Of a stretch of DNA of 64,000 nucleotides, positions 36,483 through 44,549 are shown in pieces. This stretch comes from JAAOII01 sp965207705. Its GTDB lineage: Bacteria > Pseudomonadota > Gammaproteobacteria > CBDBNL01 > JAAOII01. The first letter of the stretch is position 1, and every line of letters starts with the position of its first letter. The stretch is taken from contig OZ242292.1 of the NCBI GenBank assembly GCA_965207705.1, positions 1,798,001 to 1,862,000 on the forward strand, in the 5' to 3' direction. The notes below the pieces were generated by a model. That model ran no database searches, was not told the DNA's origin, and saw only the letters and a list, made by a program, of their open reading frames with translations. A program made the position numbers and the translations under genes.

Positions 36483-37064
36483 ATGAAAGAACAAACGAAA
36501 CGTCGTTTAATTGGCGCTATACTATTGGCTATATTCGCAGTTGCGGGATTATCTTTTTTCTCATTGAATAATGAATATGAAGGAAATGAAGAGGGCGACT
36601 TACTCTCTTGGCAACCAGAACCACCGCCAGATTTTATAAAGATAGAAGTGGATAAAATACCGCCCCCTCCTCAGCTCAATGTAATTAAAGAGAAACTTAA
36701 TCAGCTGAAGGATAATCGTCAATCTCAAGCGGATAATAAAAAACCCTCCACTACTGGAGGAGGAGGAAAAAAGCTGCCAGGTAAAAATGCGCTTGATGAA
36801 ATTACATTTAATGATAAGAGTATCCCTGTTAGATGGGTAGTGCAGGCGGCATCCTTGCGTAGCCAAGAGCGGGCACAAAGATTAAAACAACGACTTGCAG
36901 ACAATAATTTCAAATCTTTAATTCGTGTATCAAAATCTTCCAAAGATGATATACTATATGTCGTGTATATTGGACCTTTTTTGCAATCTAGCAGAGCAGA
37001 AGAAAATCAGAAGAGATTAAAGGATGAACTAAAACTTGACGGTATATTAAAAAAATGGAAATAA
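36483..37064 (+). CDS. dedD: SPOR-domain membrane protein (DedD-like)
   Basis: 193 residues. One N-terminal membrane helix (RLIGAILLAIFAVAGLSFFS), a Pro/Lys-rich linker, and a C-terminal SPOR domain from about 115 (RWVVQAASLRSQERAQRLKQ, LYVVYIGPF). SPOR domains bind glycan strands stripped of stem peptides at sites of septal remodelling. Position before cvpA and purF is the classical dedD-cvpA-purF order. It is also the end of the envelope cluster that began at 29418. It overlaps cvpA by 10 bp. Confidence 0.88.
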   Translation: MKEQTKRRLIGAILLAIFAVAGLSFFSLNNEYEGNEEGDLLSWQPEPPPDFIKIEVDKIPPPPQLNVIKEKLNQLKDNRQSQADNKKPSTTGGGGKKLPGKNALDEITFNDKSIPVRWVVQAASLRSQERAQRLKQRLADNNFKSLIRVSKSSKDDILYVVYIGPFLQSSRAEENQKRLKDELKLDGILKKWK

Positions 37065-37573
37065 GCTTTTTAAAATTTGCTATTATAGATTGGGGTTTGC
37101 TGGTATTTGCCATACTAATTTTTGTATTGGGGCTGGCAAGAGGTCTTGGCAAAAGCATAGTATCATTGTTGATTTGGGCGAGTGCTCTTGTTTTTTCGCA
37201 AATCATATCAATTTTACTTAGTGCCCCTTTAAGTGCTTATATATATGACCAAGAACTATTATTGCTGTTGCCTTTTTCAATAAGCTTCTTTTTTATGATG
37301 ATAGTTCTTAATCTTTTATTCTCCCTACTATCTGTTAACACCGGTTCTTCCCCTATAGTTCGCTTGTTGGGAGGGTTGGTTGCCATACCTCTTATAGTAG
37401 TGCAATTACTGGTTATAGTAAATTTCTGTCGTTTGTTAACCATTGATGACAGTAATTATTGGCTGGACTCGCAACTTATACCCATAATTTTGGAAATGGA
37501 GTTTTATTGGAGGTCATTAGTACTGGATAATGTGTGTTTTTCCTTGCCTGGGGTTAAATGTTTTCCCTACTAA
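37055..37573 (+). CDS. cvpA: CvpA family membrane protein
   Basis: 172 residues with four hydrophobic segments (IIDWGLLVFAILIFVLGLARG, the typical CvpA start). CvpA is linked to colicin V production and envelope stress. It overlaps the SPOR gene by 10 bp and lies 29 bp before purF, the conserved arrangement. Confidence 0.9.
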   Translation: MEISFLKFAIIDWGLLVFAILIFVLGLARGLGKSIVSLLIWASALVFSQIISILLSAPLSAYIYDQELLLLLPFSISFFFMMIVLNLLFSLLSVNTGSSPIVRLLGGLVAIPLIVVQLLVIVNFCRLLTIDDSNYWLDSQLIPIILEMEFYWRSLVLDNVCFSLPGVKCFPY

Positions 37574-37602
37574 TTAACGCTCATCGGTAGGGGAGAAGAT
37601 TT

Positions 37603-39105
37603 ATGTGCGGTATAGCGGGGGTTTACGCTAAGGAACATATCGGTGGGGTTTTATACAATGCCTTGACAATGCTGCAGCACCGAGGACAGGATGGCGCGGG
37701 AATAGCCACTATTGATAATGATTCTATTTACATGCGCCGACGTAATGGTCTGCTAAGTGAGGTTTTTAGTCAAGAAAAACACTTGAATGATCTGCAAGGA
37801 AACTTAGGAATAGGACACATAAGATACCCCACTGCAGGCGGTGAAAGTGTGCGAGAGTGTCAGCCATTTTATGTAAATAGCCCTTTTGGTTTAGCCCTTG
37901 CCCACAATGGCAATCTCACTAATTCTGAACAATTAAGGAAGGATTTGGCAACTAAAAATCTGCGCCATATCAATACAGGTTCTGACTCTGAAGTGCTGTT
38001 AAATTGCTTGGCGATGTGTTTAGAAGAACATCCCAGTTCAGAGGCGGATGATATATTCAAGGCAGTTAGTTGTTTATATGAAAAGTGTAGCGGCGCTTAT
38101 AGTGTAGTTTCTTTAATAGTTGGAGTCGGGCTGTTAGCTTTTCGTGATCCTCATGCTATAAGACCACTGATTTTAGGTAGTAGAATTTCACGTTCAGGTA
38201 AAGAATATATGTTGGCATCGGAATCTGCGGCGCTTTTAGCTAATGGTTTTAACATTGAAAGTGATTTGGATGCAGGGGAGGCGGTTTTCATTAACAGCCA
38301 AGGAGAATTATTTAGGAAACAATGCAGTCCATCTAAAAAAGAGAAATCTCCTTGTATTTTTGAGTATGTTTATTTTGCTCGTCCTGATTCCATTATTGAT
38401 GATATTTCGGTGCATAAATCACGTCAAAGGATGGGAGAATTTCTTGGTGAGGCGGTTAAAAGAGAAATATCTGCTGGCGATATAGATGTAGTTATTCCTG
38501 TGCCAGATAGCAGCAGGGTTGCCGCAGTAGAGCTGGCGCTGAAACTCAATATTAATTATCGCGAGGGTTTGGTAAAAAACCGCTATATAGGAAGAACCTT
38601 TATTATGCCGCGCCAACAGATGCGTGATGTTGCGGTTAATCGTAAACTTGCTCCAGTTGAACTTGAAATTCGCGGTAAGAATATTCTATTAGTGGATGAT
38701 TCAATTGTGCGGGGAACTACCAGCGGACAGATTATTACTATGGCGCGTCGCTCTGGCGCTAATAAGGTGTATTTTGCTTCGGCTGCGCCGCCGCTTATTT
38801 ACCCAAATGTTTATGGCATTGACATGCCTTCGCAAAGTGAATTAATTGCCAATGGTAGAGATACCGATGAGGTGACTAAGGTGATTGGAGCTGATGGATT
38901 GGTTTATCAGAGTTTAGATGATTTAAAGTCCAGTGTAAATGAGGGTAACCCGAGTATTAAGCGCTTTGATTGCTCGGTTTTTGACGGCGACTATATTACT
39001 GGCGACGTTAATGAAGATTATCTGCGCAATTTGGATGTTATGAGAAGAGATGAAGTCAAATCTCAACTGGAATTCTTTGACGAGATGGAGTCCACTTATT
39101 ATTAG
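37603..39105 (+). CDS. purF: Amidophosphoribosyltransferase
   Basis: 500 residues. First committed step of purine synthesis: PRPP plus glutamine to phosphoribosylamine. It starts MCGIAGVY, so Cys2 is the N-terminal nucleophile once Met is removed, with no propeptide. The PRPP loop ILLVDDSIVRGTTS lies near residue 365. The order cvpA-purF is conserved. It is followed by the second MITE-like element. Confidence 0.97.
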   Translation: MCGIAGVYAKEHIGGVLYNALTMLQHRGQDGAGIATIDNDSIYMRRRNGLLSEVFSQEKHLNDLQGNLGIGHIRYPTAGGESVRECQPFYVNSPFGLALAHNGNLTNSEQLRKDLATKNLRHINTGSDSEVLLNCLAMCLEEHPSSEADDIFKAVSCLYEKCSGAYSVVSLIVGVGLLAFRDPHAIRPLILGSRISRSGKEYMLASESAALLANGFNIESDLDAGEAVFINSQGELFRKQCSPSKKEKSPCIFEYVYFARPDSIIDDISVHKSRQRMGEFLGEAVKREISAGDIDVVIPVPDSSRVAAVELALKLNINYREGLVKNRYIGRTFIMPRQQMRDVAVNRKLAPVELEIRGKNILLVDDSIVRGTTSGQIITMARRSGANKVYFASAAPPLIYPNVYGIDMPSQSELIANGRDTDEVTKVIGADGLVYQSLDDLKSSVNEGNPSIKRFDCSVFDGDYITGDVNEDYLRNLDVMRRDEVKSQLEFFDEMESTYY

Positions 39106-39232
39106 CGCCTAACGACACACCATCTGATATGGTGCATAAATTCTTGGAATGATGGTCTGTTTGTATGTATGGGGTGCGAACTAACGACATGTACATGTAT
39201 GGTGCATAAATTCTCGCTACGATGGTCTGTAG

Positions 39233-39253
39233 GGGCGGAGCTGCGCTCCGCCC
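39233..39253. repeat. GC-rich palindrome, copy 2
   Basis: The same 9-bp arms as at 29264 with loop TGC, in inverted orientation with the whole element. Flanks CTAC/GTAG and GCA are conserved. Confidence 0.9.
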
Positions 39254-39312
39254 GCAAAATGTTTGAATTAACGACACTTTAATCATTTTGAATTATTTTG
39301 TAGAAAGTAGTA

Positions 39313-39318
39313 TATAAT
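39313..39318 (+). promoter_or_regulatory. -10 box for acnA inside the MITE-like terminus
   Basis: TATAAT ends seven bases before the acnA start codon, so transcription could begin at or next to the A of ATG, giving a leaderless message. A TTGAAT is at 39288-39293 (19-bp spacer), longer than ideal. No Shine-Dalgarno is visible. Confidence 0.5.
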
Positions 39319-39324
39319 TATCTT

Positions 39325-41973
39325 ATGAGTACATTTAACGCATTAAGCGAATTATCGGTTTCCTCAGGCGAGGGTAAAGAAAAAACATATAAATTTTTTG
39401 ATATAAATAAGGTTAAGGGCGCAGATAAACTCCCCTTTTCTTTAAAAATAATTTTAGAGAACCTGCTACGCAATGAAGATGGAGACAGTGTCACTGCAGA
39501 TGATATTTCTTATATGGGGAATTGGGATGCAAAATCTTCCGATGCTAAAGAAATTTCCTATCGTCCAGCGCGTGTATTGCTACAAGATTTTACTGGTGTT
39601 CCTGCCATAGTTGATTTAGCGGCTATGCGTGATGCAATGCAATCACTTGGCAAAGACCCAGATAAAATTAACCCATTGCAGCCAGTGGAGTTGGTGGTAG
39701 ACCATTCGGTGCAAGTGGATAAGTTTGGTTCGCCAGATGCTTATAAGTTTAACACTCAGCTTGAGTATGCTCGTAATAAAGAAAGGTATCAGTTTCTGAA
39801 ATGGGGACAGGAAGCATTCAATAATTTTAAGGTGGTGCCGCCTGGCGCTGGCATAGTTCATCAAGTAAACCTTGAGTATCTTGCGCGTGTTGCTTTTACT
39901 CAAGAGCGTGAGGATGGTGTTTATGTATATCCTGATACTCTGGTTGGCACCGACTCGCACACCACTATGGTTAACGGTCTTGGAGTGTTGGCTTGGGGAG
40001 TGGGCGGCATTGAAGCCGAAGCTGCAATGTTAGGGCAGCCGATATCCATGCTGCTACCTAAAGTTCTTGGTTTCAAACTAACGGGTAAAATTAAAGAAGG
40101 AACAACCGCAACAGACCTGGTATTAACCGTAACCGAAATGCTGCGCAAGAAGGGAGTTGTTGGCAAGTTTGTTGAGTTCTATGGACCTGGTCTTGAATCA
40201 TTGCCGTTGGCAGATCGAGCCACTATTGGTAATATGTCTCCTGAGTTTGGCGCAACCTGCGCTATTTTTCCGGTGGATAATGAGACTCTTAGGTATATGA
40301 GGATGAGTAATCGCAGTGAAGAGACAATAGCTTTGGTGGAAGCATATTTTAAAAAACAGGGGATGTTTTATGATGCTGAACATGAGGCAAACTATAGTGA
40401 GACAATTGAATTAAATTTGGCAGATGTAGAACCCTGCTTGGCGGGTCCTAAGAGACCGCAGGATAGGATTGCTCTTAGCTCGGTTAAGCAGAATTTCTTT
40501 TCATCCCTCGGTAGTGATGAGCTTAAAGAGAGTAAGGTCAGCGGAGATAAAGAATATACATTACGTGATGGTTCGGTGGTTATAGCTGCCATAACTTCAT
40601 GCACCAATACCTCAAACCCTTATGTTATGTTGGCGGCGGGGCTGGTGGCGAAGAAGGCAGTGGAACTTGGTTTGCAAACCAAGCCCTGGGTTAAGACATC
40701 CTTAGCTCCTGGTTCTAAAGTGGTTACAGAATATTTTGAAAAAGCGGGCTTATCTGATGACCTTAATAAACTTGGTTTTGCGTTGGTCGGCTATGGATGC
40801 ACTACTTGCATAGGGAATTCAGGTCCCTTAATGCCTGAAGTATCTGCGGCTATAAAAGAAAATGATTTGTCTGTTTGCGCTATTCTATCGGGGAATCGTA
40901 ATTTTGAAGGGCGGGTTCATCCTGAAACTAAGATGAATTATTTGGCGTCTCCACCCTTAGTGGTTGCTTATGCGATTGCGGGTAGAATGGATTTTGACCC
41001 TTATAACGAACCGCTGGGGAATGACTCTCAAGGCAATGAAGTTTATCTTAAGGATATATGGCCGAGCAATCAGGAAGTGAGTGATTTAGTGAAGTCCTCT
41101 GTCACTCAAGAACAATTTACCAGGACCTATTCCACCATATTTAATGGCGAAGAGAATTGGATTAACTTGCCGGTTGCCAAAGAGAAGGGATATAGTTGGG
41201 ATGATAAGTCAAGTTATGTTCGCAAGCCAACTTTTTTTGAAGATTTAGAAATCAATCGCAGTCAGCAAGAGAGTGTTCAAGGAGCAAGAGTTCTTGTTTT
41301 AGTGGGGGACTCGGTAACCACCGACCATATATCTCCTGCGGGTAGTATAAAAGAGGATAGCCCTGCTGGTTCATATCTGAAGTCCTTAGGCATTCCTCCT
41401 TCTGAGTTTAACTCTTATGGTTCCAGACGCGGCAATCATGAGGTGATGATGCGTGGAACCTTTGGCAATATTCGCTTGCGTAATCTGCTGTTGCCTGGCA
41501 GCGAAGGAGGGGTTACTATTCACCTGCCTGATGAAAAGGAGATGAGCATCTATGATGCGGCAATGAAGTATAGGGAGGAGGGAGTTCCAAGCATTATCCT
41601 TGCTGGGAAGGAATATGGCTCTGGCTCATCACGCGATTGGGCTGCCAAAGGACCGCTATTGCTTGGGGTTCAAGCAGCAATAGCAGAAAGTTTTGAAAGA
41701 ATACATCGCACTAATTTAGTGGGAATGGGTATCCTTCCTTTACAGTTTATGGAAGGGGAAAGCGTGAAAACCTTGGGATTAACTGGCAAAGAAACATACA
41801 CTATTAGTGGCTTGGCAGGAGGGGCTGCCTCTGAGGTTATGGTGACTGCTACGGATTCTAACGGCAAGAAAATAGAGTTTCAAACTAAGTTGCGTATAGA
41901 TACACCACAAGAGATTAAGTATTATCAGTGTGGCGGTATATTGCATTTTGTGCTTAGACGTTTAGCGGCTTAA
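39325..41973 (+). CDS. acnA: Aconitate hydratase A
   Basis: 882 residues, AcnA/IRP-type aconitase (TCA cycle, citrate to isocitrate). The 4Fe-4S ligands are Cys426 (TSCTNTSNP), Cys492 and Cys495 (GCTTCIGNSG), with the canonical 66/3 spacing. The substrate region includes LVGTDSHTTMVNGLGVLAWG, and the C-terminal swivel domain has DSVTTDHISPAG and KEYGSGSSRDWAAKG. Length is normal. It appears to be transcribed from a promoter inside the neighbouring repeat element. It is followed by sppA after 40 bp. Confidence 0.98.
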   Translation: MSTFNALSELSVSSGEGKEKTYKFFDINKVKGADKLPFSLKIILENLLRNEDGDSVTADDISYMGNWDAKSSDAKEISYRPARVLLQDFTGVPAIVDLAAMRDAMQSLGKDPDKINPLQPVELVVDHSVQVDKFGSPDAYKFNTQLEYARNKERYQFLKWGQEAFNNFKVVPPGAGIVHQVNLEYLARVAFTQEREDGVYVYPDTLVGTDSHTTMVNGLGVLAWGVGGIEAEAAMLGQPISMLLPKVLGFKLTGKIKEGTTATDLVLTVTEMLRKKGVVGKFVEFYGPGLESLPLADRATIGNMSPEFGATCAIFPVDNETLRYMRMSNRSEETIALVEAYFKKQGMFYDAEHEANYSETIELNLADVEPCLAGPKRPQDRIALSSVKQNFFSSLGSDELKESKVSGDKEYTLRDGSVVIAAITSCTNTSNPYVMLAAGLVAKKAVELGLQTKPWVKTSLAPGSKVVTEYFEKAGLSDDLNKLGFALVGYGCTTCIGNSGPLMPEVSAAIKENDLSVCAILSGNRNFEGRVHPETKMNYLASPPLVVAYAIAGRMDFDPYNEPLGNDSQGNEVYLKDIWPSNQEVSDLVKSSVTQEQFTRTYSTIFNGEENWINLPVAKEKGYSWDDKSSYVRKPTFFEDLEINRSQQESVQGARVLVLVGDSVTTDHISPAGSIKEDSPAGSYLKSLGIPPSEFNSYGSRRGNHEVMMRGTFGNIRLRNLLLPGSEGGVTIHLPDEKEMSIYDAAMKYREEGVPSIILAGKEYGSGSSRDWAAKGPLLLGVQAAIAESFERIHRTNLVGMGILPLQFMEGESVKTLGLTGKETYTISGLAGGAASEVMVTATDSNGKKIEFQTKLRIDTPQEIKYYQCGGILHFVLRRLAA

Positions 41974-42000
41974 GTTTCTGCAGATTATATAACATATATT

Positions 42001-42007
42001 AGGAGGT
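42001..42007 (+). promoter_or_regulatory. Strong Shine-Dalgarno of sppA
   Basis: AGGAGGT ends 6 bases before the ATG at 42014, the best ribosome-binding site noticed in this window. It fixes the sppA start. Confidence 0.75.
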
Positions 42008-42013
42008 ATTATT

Positions 42014-43090
42014 ATGGCAGATAATGACAAAAATTTCCCCCCAGTAGAACGCGCTGGTAAATTGAGCAGTAAGAAAGATGGTTTTATGAGCCAGTTTAAA
42101 AAACCTCGCAACGCTTCCACCAATTCTTCTGCCGATTCCTGGAAGGCGATAGAAACAGTTTTATTAGCATCGGTAAGAGAAAATGCTCGGGCGCGACGTT
42201 GGAAAATATTCTTTCGTTTTCTTTGGATTGCAGTAATCGTCTATTTGTTTTCAGTAGTTAGTTTGGGTTATAGCAAAAGTGGACTTGATGTTTCAACTAA
42301 TTGGGGTGTAGATGGTGAGCATGTTGCGCTTATTCGTGTTGAAGGTGTGGTGGTGTATGATTCTAACCGTCTGGGCGCAGATGGAATTCGGACTACTCCT
42401 ATAGTTAATGCCCTCAAAAATGCTTATGAGAGTAAGAATGCTAAAGCAATAATATTATCCATTAACAGTCCTGGAGGAAGCGCGGTAACTGCTTCGGATA
42501 TTTATGATGAGATAGTGCGCTTAAAAACCGAAAACCCTGATAAGAAAATATACTCTGTTATTAAGGATGTTGGAGCATCTGCGGCTTATTATATTGCATC
42601 TGCCACAGATGAAATATACAGCAGTAAGAATAGTTTGGTTGGTTCCATAGGGATTATATCCTCAAGTTTTGGTTTTAACCGGGCGATGGAAGAATTGGGG
42701 ATTGATAGACGACTATATACAGGAGGAGTTAACAAAGGATTCCTTGATCCCTTTTCTCCAGCCAATCCCGAACATGATGCATTTTGGCAAAACCTGTTAG
42801 ACCGCTTGCATAATAATTTTATTGAAGATGTTAAAGCGGGACGCAGCGGACGACTTAGTAATAACCCTGAAATATTTAGCGGGTATATTTATGATGGCAT
42901 AAGGGCTGTTGAACTGGGGTTAGTTGATGGAATTGGCAATACTCGTTCAGTGGCTTTTGATAAAACCGAACTGGACAAGATAGTTGATTACACAATCCAG
43001 GCAAACCCTTTTGACGTATTGGCAGGCAGAGTTGGAGGCAGTTTTGCCAATGCTCTGTTGGAAGTAATTTCTACTCCACGGCTGCAATGA
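42014..43090 (+). CDS. sppA: Signal peptide peptidase SppA (short form)
   Basis: 358 residues, one membrane helix at about 62-85 and a ClpP-fold S49 domain. It degrades cleaved signal peptides at the inner membrane. Nucleophile Ser189 lies in KDVGASAAYYIAS and the general base is Lys241 (GGVNKGFLDPF); the 52-residue spacing equals that of Bacillus SppA. It is the one-domain form, unlike the 67-kDa E. coli enzyme. The oxyanion region LSINSPGGSAVTASD is intact. Confidence 0.95.
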   Translation: MADNDKNFPPVERAGKLSSKKDGFMSQFKKPRNASTNSSADSWKAIETVLLASVRENARARRWKIFFRFLWIAVIVYLFSVVSLGYSKSGLDVSTNWGVDGEHVALIRVEGVVVYDSNRLGADGIRTTPIVNALKNAYESKNAKAIILSINSPGGSAVTASDIYDEIVRLKTENPDKKIYSVIKDVGASAAYYIASATDEIYSSKNSLVGSIGIISSSFGFNRAMEELGIDRRLYTGGVNKGFLDPFSPANPEHDAFWQNLLDRLHNNFIEDVKAGRSGRLSNNPEIFSGYIYDGIRAVELGLVDGIGNTRSVAFDKTELDKIVDYTIQANPFDVLAGRVGGSFANALLEVISTPRLQ

Positions 43091-43143
43091 TGTTTGGGGT
43101 AGTATGCAATATGCAATCGCCTTATCGTATTAATATAACTTGC

Positions 43144-43164
43144 GGGCAGAGCATGGCTCTGCCC
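43144..43164. repeat. GC-rich palindrome, copy 3, at the ahcY start
   Basis: Arms GGGCAGAGC and GCTCTGCCC with loop ATG. Compared with copies 1 and 2, one base pair has changed on both sides, keeping the hairpin. Flanks TTGC and CCTAC are the same. It ends 8 bases before the ahcY ATG, so it lies over the expected ribosome-binding site. Confidence 0.85.
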
Positions 43165-43172
43165 CTACGAAA

Positions 43173-44489
43173 ATGATAGAAGCAATTAAAAAATCTGATA
43201 TAACTGCCGATTATAAAGTGGCAGACATGTCCTTAGCTCAATGGGGACGCAATGAAATTGAATTGGCAGAAGAGGAAATGCCTGGACTTATGGCATTGCG
43301 TAAAGAAATGGGCGATAAACAACCATTAAAAGGAGCGCGCATTGCTGGCTGCTTGCACATGACAGTGCAAACTGCAGTTCTTATAGAAACTCTACAGCAT
43401 CTCGGCGCTGAGGTGCGTTGGTCCTCATGCAATATTTTTTCCACCCAAGATCACGCCGCCGCAGCTATAGCAGCAACGGGAGTTCCAGTGTTTGCTTGGA
43501 AAGGAGAAAGCGAAGAAGAGTATGAGTGGTGTATTGAACAAACGATTATGGGACCTGACGGCTGGCAGCCGAATATGATACTGGATGATGGTGGAGACCT
43601 AACTTCAACAGTTCATAAAAAACATCCTAAATTGTTGGAGAGTATTCGCGGTGTATCAGAAGAAACCACAACTGGAGTTAGAGTTCTAAACGAAATGATG
43701 GAGCAAGGCACTCTTAAGGTGCCAGCTTTTAATGTGAATGATTCTGTGACCAAGTCCAAATTTGATAATTTTTATGGTTGTCGCGAGTCACTGCTTGATG
43801 GAATTAAACGCGCTACCGACTTAATGATTGCTGGCAAGAAAGCAGTGATTATAGGTTATGGCGATGTGGGCAAAGGATGCGCTCAATCATTGCGTAATTT
43901 TGGCGCAGTAGTATATATAGTAGAAATTGACCCGATCTGCGCTTTGCAGGCGGCTATGGAGGGCTATCAAGTAGTGCGGCTTGAAACGGTGATACAAGAT
44001 GCAGATATTTTTGTAACCGCCAGTGGCAATGTTAGTGTCATAAGTTATGATAGTATTTTGAAAATGAAAAATAATGCGGTTATTGGCAACATAGGTCACT
44101 TTGATTCTGAAATTGAGACGGTAAAACTTAGACAGCATGAATGGAGTAATATCAAGCCGCAGGTTGATAAGGTTAATCTTCCTAGTGGCAAATCGGTAAT
44201 TTTGTTGGCGGAAGGACGTTTGTTAAATCTTGCTTGTGCCACAGGGCATTCAAGCTTTGTTATGTCAACTTCTTTTACTAATCAGGTATTAGCGCAGATT
44301 GAGCTTTGGCAAAATCACGAAAAATACGACAATAAAGTTTATGTGCTGCCGAAAGAACTGGACGAGAAGGTGGCGCGTCTGCATCTTGACAAGTTGGGGA
44401 TAGAACTCAGCGAGCTGACGCAAGAGCAAGCCGATTATTTGGGCTTGAAGGTTACAGGTCCGTTTAAGCCGGACAGCTATAGATATTAG
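43173..44489 (+). CDS. ahcY: Adenosylhomocysteinase
   Basis: 438 residues from the ATG at 43173. The frame is open to 43140, but the extra residues come from the palindromic repeat and are not family-like. It hydrolyses S-adenosylhomocysteine to adenosine and homocysteine. NAD-binding GYGDVGKGCAQSLRNFGA, active-site NVNDSVTKSKFDN and the C-terminal KPDSYRY, all diagnostic, are present. The next gene is a probable adenosine kinase that would remove the adenosine and pull the reaction forward. Confidence 0.97.
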   Translation: MIEAIKKSDITADYKVADMSLAQWGRNEIELAEEEMPGLMALRKEMGDKQPLKGARIAGCLHMTVQTAVLIETLQHLGAEVRWSSCNIFSTQDHAAAAIAATGVPVFAWKGESEEEYEWCIEQTIMGPDGWQPNMILDDGGDLTSTVHKKHPKLLESIRGVSEETTTGVRVLNEMMEQGTLKVPAFNVNDSVTKSKFDNFYGCRESLLDGIKRATDLMIAGKKAVIIGYGDVGKGCAQSLRNFGAVVYIVEIDPICALQAAMEGYQVVRLETVIQDADIFVTASGNVSVISYDSILKMKNNAVIGNIGHFDSEIETVKLRQHEWSNIKPQVDKVNLPSGKSVILLAEGRLLNLACATGHSSFVMSTSFTNQVLAQIELWQNHEKYDNKVYVLPKELDEKVARLHLDKLGIELSELTQEQADYLGLKVTGPFKPDSYRY

Positions 44490-44503
44490 GAGATATTAGA
44501 TTG

Positions 44504-44522
44504 CTCGCCTACTATGGGCGAG
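44504..44522. other. Small hairpin after ahcY
   Basis: CTCGCC and GGCGAG form a 6-bp stem with a 7-nt loop 14 bases past the ahcY stop. No U tract follows, so it is not a convincing intrinsic terminator. Confidence 0.4.
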
Positions 44523-44549
44523 AGTTGTTGATATTTAAGTAGTAATCTT

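Larger units (their letters stand above)
39110..39319. mobile_element. MITE-like element (copy b, inverted relative to copy a)
   Basis: Read on the minus strand, the segment from 39319 repeats copy a. It has the terminal AATTATATACTACTTTCT, then GTGTCGTTAATT, the TTGCGGGCGGAGC hairpin and CCCCTAC, and a GAGAATTTATGC tract. The far end is less clear. It also contains two 32-nt near-identical direct repeats (39129-39160 and 39199-39230; ATGGTGCATAAATTCT type). The right end places TATAAT at 39313-39318, seven bases before the acnA ATG. Confidence 0.6.

Noticed and set aside
43140..43172. Start of ahcY at GTG/ATG-type codon 43140
   Set aside because: The extra residues are encoded by the palindromic repeat and are not family-like; ATG 43173 fits the family N-terminus.
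43091..43172. An SAH riboswitch upstream of ahcY
   Set aside because: Only the short palindrome is visible; the conserved SAH-riboswitch core could not be found.
44504..44522. Intrinsic terminator after ahcY
   Set aside because: A 6-bp stem with no following U tract.
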